This document shows positions 9,767 to 18,411 of a stretch of 64,000 bases of DNA, piece by piece. The notes beneath the pieces were generated by a model. The model ran no database searches and was not told the DNA's origin. It saw only the letters and a list, made by a program, of their open reading frames with translations. Position 1 is the stretch's first letter, and each line of letters begins with the position of its first letter. Source of the stretch: an uncultured Desulfobacteraceae bacterium (GTDB taxonomy: Bacteria; Desulfobacterota; Desulfobacteria; Desulfobacterales; UBA5852); contig CAJXSL010000004.1 in NCBI GenBank assembly GCA_913060875.1, positions 124,001 to 188,000 on the forward strand. The letters run 5' to 3'. The position numbers and the translations under genes were made by a program.

Positions 9767-11293
9767 CTATTTCGACAGAAAACAAATATCATCCACCCAA
9801 ATCTTTCCGGCACGGCTATCGCCCTCTCCCCCGTTGAAGGCCAAAGCCAGCCCCATGGCGCGGCTGGGGTCGAATTTGGCATTGCCGTCTCCTTCCCATT
9901 CCGGCTGGATGAATTTTTCCCAGGGAATATCCACGCGCTGCCAGCCGGCCGCCGTTTCCGCCGATGTAAGCACTTTATATTCGAAATGGGACAGGCTGTC
10001 CGTCGAAGCCCCCTGGTAAGCCACGATGTGCACCTCCTGCTCCGGTCGTTCCGCCCGCAAATAGAGGGATATCCCCCTTTTCGACCGCCAATCTTGGGGC
10101 GCCGGCAAAACCAGGCTGCACGTGGCCCAGCTTTCGGGTGCCACTGAGTAGATGATGCACAGACCGGCCTGCCCCCGAAAGCCTTCGGATACCTCCCGGC
10201 GGCAGCTTAATTGGGTAGCGGCATTACCTTCATCGGCAAATACGATCCACTCATTGACGGCCTGCTCGAAATCATCGATCAGGTTCCGTGTGGTTGCGGG
10301 TGTTGCCCGCTGGATGGATGGAGAGGCCGGACCGGGTTTAGACAGCGGTGGTTGGGCTTGGGTGATCGATTGCTCCGGAGCCGAAGGCACTCCCGCCGGT
10401 TGCGCAGGTTCCTGCCCGGCCAGCCAGCGGTGATAATAGACATTGATCAACGGGACAATTTCCTCAGTGGCTTTCTGATTGCCTCTTGGGGAGGGGTGAT
10501 CATCCCCGTTGGAGGGATAGTAAAGCGTATCGCGCTTATCGGCGACCACGTGTTCGACACGGCCATTACATAACCTGTGGTGATTGCCCGGACCGGTGAG
10601 GACGTTATAAAAGTCGAACACAGCCACGTTGTTTCCCGCATAGCCCTTGAGCCAATCGTTGACAAGCCATCGATTGAAAGCGCGGGCATTGGCGGCGTGG
10701 GTTCGGTCCTGGACAGGCGGCGCCGTAATGGCGATGAAGAGCTTGTCCGGGCGGCTGCCGAAATATGTCAAAAGATCGTTGTAGACGGTCTTGGCATTGG
10801 CCACCGTGAGCCCGCTCCCTCTGCGCGGCGCATCGCCCGGCCGCCCCTCAAGATTGGAATTGGGAAAACAGGACTTGAACATGACGACCTTGTTCTCACC
10901 GCCGGGATCCCTTCTTGTCCGGGTGTAGCCAGAATGCCGGCCGCTCTCGCGGTAGAGCGCTTGGAGATAGACGTCGCGCGCGCTTCCTGTGAACCAGCGG
11001 GGCCAGTCCGTAATGTCGGTGCTGTCGCCAATGCCGTGGGGTCCCCAGCCGTAATTGGTGTCGCTGACAAAATAATTGTTTTTGTCAAGGACGCGCCCCA
11101 GATTGCCATTATCGTCTGACAACCAGTTCTCCCCACAGGAATGGTGGATAAACACCAGTTTGACGATTTCGGCAGGCGGATTGGCCGTGTCGGCGGCGGC
11201 AGGCCAGGCCGACAGCACCAAATATAAGCCGAAGATGAACAGGATCATGCTGGTGTTCCGAATGGTCTGATAACGCCAAACGCGACTTTTCAT
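9767..11293 (-). CDS. Secreted SGNH-hydrolase-like protein with C-terminal carbohydrate-binding-like domain
   Basis: 508 residues. Residues 1-35 form a signal peptide (ILFIFGLYLVLSAWPAAA). Residues 45-290 form a hydrolase-like domain: it opens KLVFIHHSCGENWL and closes with GDDHPSPRGNQ, an Asp/His pair positioned like that of SGNH esterases; the nucleophile is not certain. A Pro/Gln-rich linker (residues 295-335) leads to a beta-rich domain (LIDDFEQAVNEW ... KIWVDDICFL) resembling CBM11/CIA30-type galactose-binding modules. The ATG at 11293 has GGGGAGG upstream. It is the last gene of the sigma/protease block and may act on extracellular polysaccharide or its acyl groups; that role is inference. 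Confidence 0.78.
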   Translation of the reverse strand: MKSRVWRYQTIRNTSMILFIFGLYLVLSAWPAAADTANPPAEIVKLVFIHHSCGENWLSDDNGNLGRVLDKNNYFVSDTNYGWGPHGIGDSTDITDWPRWFTGSARDVYLQALYRESGRHSGYTRTRRDPGGENKVVMFKSCFPNSNLEGRPGDAPRRGSGLTVANAKTVYNDLLTYFGSRPDKLFIAITAPPVQDRTHAANARAFNRWLVNDWLKGYAGNNVAVFDFYNVLTGPGNHHRLCNGRVEHVVADKRDTLYYPSNGDDHPSPRGNQKATEEIVPLINVYYHRWLAGQEPAQPAGVPSAPEQSITQAQPPLSKPGPASPSIQRATPATTRNLIDDFEQAVNEWIVFADEGNAATQLSCRREVSEGFRGQAGLCIIYSVAPESWATCSLVLPAPQDWRSKRGISLYLRAERPEQEVHIVAYQGASTDSLSHFEYKVLTSAETAAGWQRVDIPWEKFIQPEWEGDGNAKFDPSRAMGLALAFNGGEGDSRAGKIWVDDICFLSK

Positions 11294-11347
11294 TTCCGCA
11301 ACCTCCCCTGGCAATGTCCTGCCCGTTGCAAAACCACCGCGAAATGC

Positions 11348-11399
11348 TTTCGCCGATTTCCAGAATCATAGAAAAAGTTTCACCCTGCGGGCGCGCCCG
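11348..11399. repeat. Dispersed repeat R2, copy 2 (left module only)
   Basis: From 11351 it reads GCCGATTTCCAGAATCATAG and continues to GCGCGCCCG, nearly identical to 6979-7029. Its right end lies inside the neighbouring gene and supplies that gene's stop codon (TGA at 11382-11380) and last codons. Confidence 0.75.
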
Positions 11400-12231
11400 T
11401 GTAGGCTTCGGTCACGAAATAGTAGATCATGGGTTCGTCGAAGGGGGGCGCCGGCGCCAGGATTTCGAATACCACCTTGTGAAGGCCGGTTCCGTATGTT
11501 GGAAGACCCGGAACCGGGGGGCTGGGGATGGTCACTTCGCGCAGGCCCCGGTTGAGCTGGCGGGTGACAATGCCCAGGATCTGGCCGTCCACCTTCCACT
11601 GGCCCCGCAGGGTGCCCCCGCCGTTGTAAGCCAGGGTGGCAAAGGCTTGCAGCTCTTTGCTGAAACGCGGCACCGTTATTCGGCCGCCGCTGCTGGGACG
11701 GGTGCCGGCCGCCTCCGGCGGCTGATTGAACTGGAGTTCCATCCGGACCAGGCTAAACGTTCCTGCGGAAGCCGGTACAACCGTCAGCATGACATCGACC
11801 GTCTCTTCATAGCCCGTCGCATATCCGGAAAAAATACGCCGATACATGATACGGCTCTGTTCGAGTTTGAGGGCTTTGGTAACGACCCCGGCGGGAATGA
11901 CCAAAGATTCTGCCACCGATCCCCGGGAATTCACGATGGGCATGGTAAGGCTTCGTTTCACGGTCCCCAGCAGACGACCGGCCGGGGTAAAAAATTGTCC
12001 TTGCAGGGAAGAACTGGTGAAATCCGGAAACGTCGTTTCAACCCCCGAATAACGAAGCTGTGCTGTAGTGTTTGTCCCGGGTACGATATTTACGCTCGGC
12101 GGTGCCGCACTGACCTCAAGGGCATGTCCCGTTTTCGGAAACCCCATGAGAATGGATACCGCGCATGCCAGGAAAAGGGCAAATGCCAGGACGTTTGTCG
12201 CATGACCATGTGAGGATCTGATATAAGCCAT
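11380..12231 (-). CDS. Secreted protein sharing a domain with the adjacent subtilase
   Basis: 283 residues with an N-terminal signal peptide (VLAFALFLACAVSILMGF, then HALEVSA). The mature part is beta-rich with no cysteine. Residues about 200-275 (GGGTLRGQWKVDG, then LPTYGTGLHKVVFEI) align by eye with residues about 240-320 of the subtilase encoded just upstream (GEGVVRGYWQVDTG, LPTTEPGRHDVRLVI), so the two share a domain I do not recognise. The start has GGGAG upstream. The last residues GAPAG and the stop are encoded by repeat R2, which suggests the original C-terminus may have been replaced or trimmed. It is 42 bases behind the protease and surely co-transcribed. The function is unknown; a cell-surface partner of the protease is plausible. 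Confidence 0.75.
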   Translation of the reverse strand: MAYIRSSHGHATNVLAFALFLACAVSILMGFPKTGHALEVSAAPPSVNIVPGTNTTAQLRYSGVETTFPDFTSSSLQGQFFTPAGRLLGTVKRSLTMPIVNSRGSVAESLVIPAGVVTKALKLEQSRIMYRRIFSGYATGYEETVDVMLTVVPASAGTFSLVRMELQFNQPPEAAGTRPSSGGRITVPRFSKELQAFATLAYNGGGTLRGQWKVDGQILGIVTRQLNRGLREVTIPSPPVPGLPTYGTGLHKVVFEILAPAPPFDEPMIYYFVTEAYTGAPAG

Positions 12232-12273
12232 ATTCTTCTCCCGAGTTCGTTTTGCAGGATTGCAATTGGCCCC

Positions 12274-14247
12274 TTAATCCGCCGCACAAATGGGAACATC
12301 CATCAAGTGCTCCAGCCACCGGCAGGTGCTGCCTTCGAAAGGCGGAAGATCTTCGAGCTTCAAATCGGGAGATCGTTCGGCCGCCAGGGCGAGCATGCCG
12401 GCCACAATGGCCGAAGACATGGAGGTGCCCGTAAGAAAATTGAACCGCCCATGGGGAATCGTGGTGAAGATATTCTCCGCCGGGGCACACACCCGCGTAA
12501 AAGAATCGGCATGGGCATCCGGGTAGGGCCGGCCCTTGGCATCCCGGCCGCCGACCGCGACAACCCATGGGCTCGATGCGGGAAACCAGGCCGTTTTCAT
12601 GCCCCGTTCATTTCCCACCGGCGCCACGAACAGCACACCGTCGGCAGCGCCTTTTTCCAACAGCATCTCCACCAACCCGTCCGGACGGAGCGCCCCGAAA
12701 CTCATGTTGACGACTTTGGCCTGCTTGACAAGCGCCCGGTCCAGGGCCTTGACCAGGGCCACGGTATCCCCCCGGCCGCCGGGGTGGTTGGGGGACACTT
12801 GCCGGCAGGCCCTCAAGGCCAAAAGTTCCGCCTCGGGGGCAATGCCCTCGATGCCGAACCCGTTGATGGCGGCGCCGATGATCCCTGCCACGGCCGTGCC
12901 GTGAATTTCGGGTTGGAACGGGCTGTCGGCCACCATATTTTCACTGACCTGGACACGCGTTTCCAAATCCCGATGAGTGGCGTCAACGCCCGTATCGATG
13001 ACCGCGACCAGGACGCCACGCCCGCGGCTCCGGGCATGCAGGCCTTCAAAATTGAAACGGCCGGCGATCTGCTGAAAACCGCGTTTCGGGTCACTGAAAG
13101 TTCTATAAATCTGGTTGGGATCCGCCTGGAGCACATCGGGATCCCGGCGAATGGATGCCACCAGGTCCTGGATATCGCCATCACTTTCCAGGACATAGGT
13201 CCGGAAACCAAGGACACGCACATCGAAGGATTCCACCTGTCGCAACGCAAACTGTTTACACAAGCGATCGATGATCCGGGGGCCCTTCGTCGGCATGACC
13301 GTCACCATGATCTGGCGATGGGTTGAATCGTCCAGGGCCATTGACCCGGCTATAACACGGTAGCTGGCCAAGCTCTCCGGCATTGCGGTATTCGCGTTGG
13401 TGATCACCAGGCGAACATCATGGCGGCCCGGCTCCGTGGTGGGCAGTTGGGCCTTTTCGGGAAAAGCAATGGAAGCGACCGGTCCCTGGAGGCGTTGGGT
13501 AAACAGATGCCGGCGGCCGGTATCCACCTGCCAGTAGCCCCGCACGACCCCCTCGCCCCGCAACCGCACCTGCGCGATCAGCCCGGGGAGGATGGCATTT
13601 TGCGCCACAACAATGGAGGCGCCCCGGTTTTCGAAAAAAAGGTGCACACCTTCAAGGGCGAACGTCGCTTGGCGGTGATCGGGAATCGGCCGGTGAAGCG
13701 TCGCGTTGTGATTTGGCTGTGCGGCGGGCAAGGCGTTCAAAATGGTCAGATTAAACACATTCTCCCGGGACTGTACTCCTGCAGGGCAGCGGTCATAGGC
13801 CAGGATACCAAAACGGTACGGGCCCGCTTCCACGGGCGTCCCGCTGATGATCCCCCTGGAAGTCAGCTGAAGCCCGGGGGGCAGCACAGCGCCTTTCGTC
13901 AGCGCATAACTCACGGGTGGGAAACCGCCGGAAGCCGTAATCGTAGCGGTATAAGGCCTGCCGACGGTTCCGGATGGCAGCGTCAGGGGCGTTGCCGATC
14001 TCAAGGCGCTGCACGGAGCGGTGGTTTGTCCGGCGGACTGGATTTGGTGGGTCAACGGCGGTGCCGGCTGAGACGATGTCGCGTTTTTGTTGGATATCTC
14101 CGGAAGCCCCGCCACCGGCCGGACGGTGGACGCCGAATGCGTCGTGATTGTTTCGGCGGCCCCGGCCAGGTGAGCCGGCGCCCAGAGGGCAAGCGCCCCC
14201 AAGAGCAGAAAACCCCAGTGGCGGCATATGATCGTTGTCAGGCGCAT
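12274..14247 (-). CDS. Secreted subtilisin-like serine protease (S8) with Ig-like domain
   Basis: 657 residues. Signal peptide about 1-30; a putative-Ig (He_PIG) domain at about 85-165 (PSGTVGRPYTATITASGG, LPPGLQLTSRGIISGTP); a beta domain shared with the downstream gene at about 195-315; an I9/fervidolysin-like prodomain ending RRDPDVLQADPNQ at about 325-385; and the S8 catalytic domain with Asp in VAVIDTGVDATHRD, His in IHGTAVAGIIG, the oxyanion Asn in VAPVGNERG and Ser in TGTSMSSAIVAGM. All three catalytic residues are present. The start at 14247 is preferred over 14253 because AGGG is then seven bases upstream. It is 10 bases behind the anti-sigma gene, so regulator and protease are one operon. 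The final CRWLEHLMDVPIC may close a disulfide. Confidence 0.93.
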   Translation of the reverse strand: MRLTTIICRHWGFLLLGALALWAPAHLAGAAETITTHSASTVRPVAGLPEISNKNATSSQPAPPLTHQIQSAGQTTAPCSALRSATPLTLPSGTVGRPYTATITASGGFPPVSYALTKGAVLPPGLQLTSRGIISGTPVEAGPYRFGILAYDRCPAGVQSRENVFNLTILNALPAAQPNHNATLHRPIPDHRQATFALEGVHLFFENRGASIVVAQNAILPGLIAQVRLRGEGVVRGYWQVDTGRRHLFTQRLQGPVASIAFPEKAQLPTTEPGRHDVRLVITNANTAMPESLASYRVIAGSMALDDSTHRQIMVTVMPTKGPRIIDRLCKQFALRQVESFDVRVLGFRTYVLESDGDIQDLVASIRRDPDVLQADPNQIYRTFSDPKRGFQQIAGRFNFEGLHARSRGRGVLVAVIDTGVDATHRDLETRVQVSENMVADSPFQPEIHGTAVAGIIGAAINGFGIEGIAPEAELLALRACRQVSPNHPGGRGDTVALVKALDRALVKQAKVVNMSFGALRPDGLVEMLLEKGAADGVLFVAPVGNERGMKTAWFPASSPWVVAVGGRDAKGRPYPDAHADSFTRVCAPAENIFTTIPHGRFNFLTGTSMSSAIVAGMLALAAERSPDLKLEDLPPFEGSTCRWLEHLMDVPICAAD

Positions 14248-14256
14248 GGTCATGCC

Positions 14257-14898
14257 CTAGTAACTGGGCTCCGCCAGCCGGACCAGCTTCGAGTCGAGCA
14301 ATACTTTCAGAACGTCCTCGCCCGACCGTTCGGCCGTACGAACCTCGATCACATAAAGTCCATTGGCCATTGGGCCGGCAATGATGTCGGCATCGATTTT
14401 TTCTAGCAGCCCACGCATTTCCTTTTCCAGGGCATTTTCGTCAAACACGACGTTGAGTCTCTGGGATGCTGCATTGGTGGACTGACCGGACGACAGGGTC
14501 TGGTAGTCCTGCTTGTCCGGCAGCGTTCCCACCAGTGTAATCAGCAGCACCAGTTGGACCCCCGCCACGGCCCAGGCCACCCGGGGGGAGAAAAAAGTGG
14601 TCCGGAAAAAATCGGCCAGCTTTGCGAATAGCATGGGCGGATCGGCAGGCGCGGTCTTTTTTTCCTGAGCCTCGATATTGTCCATGATGCGCGCAAATAC
14701 CTTATCGTCGGAGGGAAAAGGAACCGCTTCCTCCACTTCGGGATAGAGGGCTGCGATCTCTTCAAACTCCGCCAACTCCTGTTTTAGCGCCGCATTATTC
14801 GCCAGGGCCTCCTCGAAGGCCGTCTCTTCGCTCTCGGACAAACGGCCGTTGATATAGAGCGGTATCATCTCGCGCAATGTTTCGGTGTCATATTTCAT
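14257..14898 (-). CDS. Membrane anti-sigma factor with subtilase-prodomain-like outer domain
   Basis: 213 residues. Residues 1-60 are a zf-HC2/ZAS-like sigma-binding domain (LREMIPLYINGRLSESEETAFE) but without the zinc-binding His/Cys set. One TM helix lies at about 103-123 (AWAVAGVQLVLLITLVG). The outer part, residues about 150-213, reads like a fervidolysin/I9-type prodomain: LNVVFDENALEKEMRGLL, IIAGPMANGLYVIEV, and the terminal LAEPSY, compare the DPDVxxAEPNY ends of subtilase propeptides. It overlaps the sigma gene by 11 bases, implying translational coupling. Inference: the neighbouring protease may recognise this domain, linking extracytoplasmic proteolysis to sigma release. Confidence 0.85.
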   Translation of the reverse strand: MKYDTETLREMIPLYINGRLSESEETAFEEALANNAALKQELAEFEEIAALYPEVEEAVPFPSDDKVFARIMDNIEAQEKKTAPADPPMLFAKLADFFRTTFFSPRVAWAVAGVQLVLLITLVGTLPDKQDYQTLSSGQSTNAASQRLNVVFDENALEKEMRGLLEKIDADIIAGPMANGLYVIEVRTAERSGEDVLKVLLDSKLVRLAEPSY

Positions 14899-15448
14899 CG
14901 TACGCTACCCCAAGCTTTCCGATCGCTTTCCTTAACGCCGATTTGGCATAAAACACGCGGGTTTTAACCGTGTTGACCGATATCGCCAAAATCTCAGCGA
15001 TCTCCTGGTAGTTCATCTGCTGGAAAAACACCAAATCCAGAACCTCCCGGTGCTTGTCGGACACCATGCCCATGGCCTTTTGCAGCAACCACCTCCGGTC
15101 GGCATCGTCCGGATTCGGCTGGTTCTCATCGGCGATATGCTGGTAATCGTCGATGTTGGCATGGTGCCGGTTTTTGCGCAACGCGTTCATGGCCAGGTTC
15201 CGGGCAATCCCGAAAACCCATGTCTTCACTTTGGATCGACCGCGGAACCGGGCGGCGCCCTTCCAGACCTGAGTGAAAACTTCCACCTGGACGTCTTCCG
15301 CCAGGCTTTCATCACGGAGTATCCGGTAAAGATAAAAATAAACACTCCGAGACATGGATTCGTACAATTCTCTGAAGGCCGCATGGTCGCCCTGGGCCAC
15401 TTTGGCGAGCAGGCGGGTTTCCGGTGCAGCAGCGATCCCTTTATTCAT
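14888..15448 (-). CDS. ECF-type RNA polymerase sigma factor
   Basis: 186 residues with region 2 at about 25-95 (FRELYESMSRSVYFYLYRILRD, AEDVQVEVFTQVWKGA, KTWVFGIARNLAMNALRK) and region 4 at about 120-180 (LDLVFFQQMNYQEIAEILAISVNTVKTRVFYAKSALRK, the helix-turn-helix for the -35 element). There is no region 1.1 or 3, as expected for extracytoplasmic-function sigma factors. It heads an operon with its anti-sigma, a subtilase and two other secreted proteins. Upstream GGAA is a weak ribosome site. Autoregulation is likely, but I could not identify a target -35/-10 pair. Confidence 0.95.
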   Translation of the reverse strand: MNKGIAAAPETRLLAKVAQGDHAAFRELYESMSRSVYFYLYRILRDESLAEDVQVEVFTQVWKGAARFRGRSKVKTWVFGIARNLAMNALRKNRHHANIDDYQHIADENQPNPDDADRRWLLQKAMGMVSDKHREVLDLVFFQQMNYQEIAEILAISVNTVKTRVFYAKSALRKAIGKLGVAYDEI

Positions 15449-15657
15449 GTGTCGTTTCCGGTTGTCAAAAGGTTCAAATAATTCCCGGGTTGCCGAAACA
15501 AGAAACCCTAGCGGGCAATGGGGAGATGCTGGAACAACCCCGGTTTCTCCCGGGGCCTTGCCCTCTTTCCAATATCCAATGGTGGTCTTTCAGGCGGGCG
15601 TCCGCGCTTCAGGGGAATTGGCAAAAGAAAACAGAGGGCATCTTTCCCCAGGCTTTC

Positions 15658-15717
15658 AGCCCGAACATTGCATGAAGTTTTTTCAACGCAAGAAATTTTA
15701 GGCAACGATTCGGGTTA
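15658..15717. repeat. Dispersed repeat R1, copy B
   Basis: Begins CAGCCCGAACATTGCATGAA and ends ATTCGGGTT at 15716, with a shorter middle than copies A and C. It sits 210 bases upstream of the sigma-factor start. The remaining gap 15718-16028 holds nothing recognised. Confidence 0.7.
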
Positions 15718-16028
15718 GACAGCGCGCACCAACGCTTCTGAGAGTATGCCAAGAAGACCCGGGAGTGTCAATTGACAGGCGGGCGGCCGGAAAGGAACCC
15801 GCCACCGGAGCAGGGCAGGTTATGGTGCGGAACGGGAAAATTGGCGCCACTTGTGGCGGTTGAATGAAGACATAAACGCATCCTATACAGCAGCGACAAC
15901 CTGGTCAGCGCTAAATGCAGGACACTGCAAACGGATGAGAGGATTCCGCGCCATAACGCGTGAAACCCTCTCCGAGATCGATGGCCTCCGGCCGGCAGTG
16001 TCAGTCCGGGCGGAGTCCTTTGGCCATA

Positions 16029-16333
16029 TCATCGCCGCAGGTAGGTAAAGTCCGGATCGGGACGCCCCACGAAGCAGGATCGGGTAAACCCATGTTTGCG
16101 GATAATGTGCAGGGTTTGGCGGGCCTCGGCTTCGTTCTGGTCAAAATCGAACAGCCAGTGAGAACCGTCGACAATTTTCCAGTTTCCGTCCTGCCGTCGG
16201 ACGTCGGCCGGACCACTTCATGGCGGCCTGACGGTAAGCAGCGGGTTGTTGCCCCCATGGCCGGCAAGGTCATGGCAGCCAAAGCGAGAAGGAAAAATAC
16301 CATCATTTCGATCCATGGTTTGCAGATGTTCAT
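16029..16333 (-). pseudogene. Small secreted protein gene broken by a one-base frameshift
   Basis: From the ATG at 16333 (GGGGG four bases upstream) one frame encodes a signal peptide, MNICKPWIEMMVFFLLALAA then MTLPAMGA, followed by TTRCLPSGRHEVV. A different frame then encodes QDGNWKIVDGSHWLFDFDQN, EARQTLHIIRKHG and CFVGRPDPDFTYLRR, with a stop at 16031-16029. The second half looks like the WKIVDGxHW...CFVGRPDP tail that I associate with a recurring small domain in deltaproteobacteria (from memory). The second frame has a TGA at 16220-16218, so the shift must lie between about 16220 and 16195. A sequencing error, a true pseudogene or programmed slippage are all possible; there is no obvious slippery heptamer. 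It is divergent from the Zra-like genes and shares their operator boxes. Confidence 0.75.
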
Positions 16334-16482
16334 GTCGCCCCCTTGCCTTGCCATCAGGTGAATTGACGTTTTCGATCAGGCTTTAGCAATGGGTAACGCG
16401 CAGCGGCCAAATGGTTCAAAAAAAGAAACCATGGCATTTTTTTTGTAACCCATCCTACCGATATGCCTCTCTGATTCCATAT

Positions 16483-16497
16483 GGGGCATTTTTACCC
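16483..16497. promoter_or_regulatory. ZraR-like operator box
   Basis: GGGGCATTTTTACCC, whose complement GGGTAAAAATGCCCC resembles the GAGTAAAAATGACTC-type ZraR boxes of E. coli as I remember them. It lies 94 bases upstream of the sensor kinase start. Confidence 0.6.
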
Positions 16498-16525
16498 GGT
16501 TGCGCTTCATTACCAACCGTCAACT

Positions 16526-16540
16526 GTTTACAAATGCCCC
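16526..16540. promoter_or_regulatory. Second ZraR-like operator box
   Basis: GTTTACAAATGCCCC matches 12 of 15 positions of GGGTAAAAATGCCCC, 43 bases after the first box, in the same intergenic region. Confidence 0.45.
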
Positions 16541-16590
16541 ACAACCCCTAATTTCAAATGCACATATCAATCGTCAGCGGGAACGGCGCC

Positions 16591-18411
16591 ATGCTTAAAT
16601 CCGATAACCCCGAACGCTTCAAATTTTTCCCATCGCCCTGGATCGTCGTCGCTACGGCATCCATTCTGCTGCTGGTGGTCGTGGCCCTGGCCGTGCGCAA
16701 TATCAACCGTGAAGCCCAGCACATGTCCCGCATTTTGAATGAAAAGGGCGCGGCGTTGATCAAGGCCTTCGAGGCCGGCGCCCGAACCGGCATGATGGGC
16801 ATGATGTGGGGGGGGAACCAGGTCCAGCGCCTGCTGGAGGAGACGGCGCGACAGCCGGATATCGTATACCTGATGGTCGTTGACCGCGACGGCCGAATCC
16901 TGGCCCACAATGACCGTGCCAAAATCGGGCGCGTGCTGGCCGATCTCCCGGCAGCAGGAGAGGGAGAACGCTGGCGCCTTACAAAACAGGCAAACGGCCC
17001 GCAGACCTTTGAGGTCTACCGCCTGTTCAAGCCCCTGCAGGGTGCTGGGCGGGGGAACCGCCGCGGCATGGGGGGACGTCACCAGGACCGGTTCTGCCCC
17101 CCCGGCATGTCCGGGCAGGGAAACACGGACTGGTGCTTCCCCGGCGATCCTGCAAATAGTGACCAGATCATCCTGGCCGGCTTTGACATGGCGCCCTTCG
17201 AAGACGCCCGCCGGGAGGATATCCGCAACACGATCACCATTTCGGGGGTATTGGTACTGCTGGGGGTTGCGGGATTCATCTCCATCTTCTGGGCGCATCA
17301 CTACCGTAGCGCCGCGCGATCGCTGCAGGATGCCAGTGCCTTTGCCCGGGAAGTGGTCACCAGCCTGCCGGTGGGACTGATTGCCACCGACCACCAGGGA
17401 AAAATCGCCTTTTTCAATGCTGCGGCGGCGAACATCACCGGCATCGGGTTCGACCAGGCGCGGGGCCGCCGTCCGGAAGACGTACTGCCGGCCCACTGGA
17501 GCCATCTGCAGGATGCCCTGACCCGGGGCCAAAAAATCATCGAGCAGGAGATGGAATGCCCCTTTGCGCCCGACCGGACCGTCCCTGTGAGTGTCAGCGC
17601 CAGCTGCATCGTCAATGAAGACGGACATTTCGTTGGCCACGTCATCATCCTGCGCGATCTGGCTGAAATCAGGCAACTGCAGGCGACCCTGCGGCGCACG
17701 GAGAAAATGGCCGCCCTGGGAGGACTGGCCGCCGGTGTGGCCCACGAAATCCGCAACCCCCTGAGCTCCATTAAAGGCATGGCCACTTATTTCGGCAACA
17801 AGTTTCCGGAAGGCAGCGAAGACCGGGAAGCCGCCCGGGTGATGACCGGTGAGGTCGACCGGCTGAACCGCGCCATCAGCGCGCTGCTGGATTTCGCTCG
17901 TCCATCCGAACTGAACCGGCGGCCGACCGATATCCCGCAACTGCTGTCCCATTGCCTGAAACTGATCGCCCCGGATGCGGCGGCTAAAAGCATTGTTGTC
18001 CGGCAGGACATCGACCTCCCCCCCGACTACCGGCCGCTTATGGATAGTGATCGTTTTTCCCAGTGCATCCTGAACCTTTATCTCAACGCCATCCAGGCTA
18101 TGCCGGCGGGGGGGCGGATCATCATCCGAGCGCGAGTTGACGAAGACGCCGCCCTTCATCTGGATATCCGTGACACCGGGCCGGGCATTGCAGACGAAAT
18201 GCAGTCCCAGATCTTCGATCCCTATTTCACCACCAAACCCAAGGGAACGGGGCTCGGTCTGGCCATCGTCCACAAGATCGTCGAAGCGCACGGCGGGCGT
18301 ATTGATGTGCAGAGCCGGCAAGGCGAGGGCGCGCGCTTCCATATTACCCTGCCCCCCTTGCCGGCCGCCAACGCCATCCCCACCAACAGCGAGGTTACCC
18401 GTGCCGAATAA
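16591..18411 (+). CDS. zraS: Sensor histidine kinase, ZraS/HydH-like
   Basis: 606 residues. TM1 at about 16-36 (WIVVATASILLLVVVALAV), a periplasmic sensor region of about 175 residues with two cysteines in FCPPGMSGQGNTDWCFPG and the AGFDMAPFEDARREDIRNT element typical of ZraS, TM2 at about 212-232, a PAS domain (VVTSLPVGLIATDHQGKIAFF), the phospho-acceptor H-box GVAHEIRNPLSSIKGM, and an ATPase domain with the N-box (LNLYLNAIQAM), DTGPGIADEM and GTGLGLAIVHK. The start at 16591 has GGGA at good spacing; the earlier Met at 16558 does not. Its last 11 bases overlap the regulator gene. The stimulus is probably metal or envelope stress, by analogy with ZraS. Confidence 0.9.
   Translation: MLKSDNPERFKFFPSPWIVVATASILLLVVVALAVRNINREAQHMSRILNEKGAALIKAFEAGARTGMMGMMWGGNQVQRLLEETARQPDIVYLMVVDRDGRILAHNDRAKIGRVLADLPAAGEGERWRLTKQANGPQTFEVYRLFKPLQGAGRGNRRGMGGRHQDRFCPPGMSGQGNTDWCFPGDPANSDQIILAGFDMAPFEDARREDIRNTITISGVLVLLGVAGFISIFWAHHYRSAARSLQDASAFAREVVTSLPVGLIATDHQGKIAFFNAAAANITGIGFDQARGRRPEDVLPAHWSHLQDALTRGQKIIEQEMECPFAPDRTVPVSVSASCIVNEDGHFVGHVIILRDLAEIRQLQATLRRTEKMAALGGLAAGVAHEIRNPLSSIKGMATYFGNKFPEGSEDREAARVMTGEVDRLNRAISALLDFARPSELNRRPTDIPQLLSHCLKLIAPDAAAKSIVVRQDIDLPPDYRPLMDSDRFSQCILNLYLNAIQAMPAGGRIIIRARVDEDAALHLDIRDTGPGIADEMQSQIFDPYFTTKPKGTGLGLAIVHKIVEAHGGRIDVQSRQGEGARFHITLPPLPAANAIPTNSEVTRAE

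Noticed and set aside
16432-16447. TGGCATTTTTTTTGTA as a sigma-54 promoter for the kinase gene
   Set aside because: The -12 part is TTGT, the match rests on a T-run, and the operator boxes would lie downstream of it.
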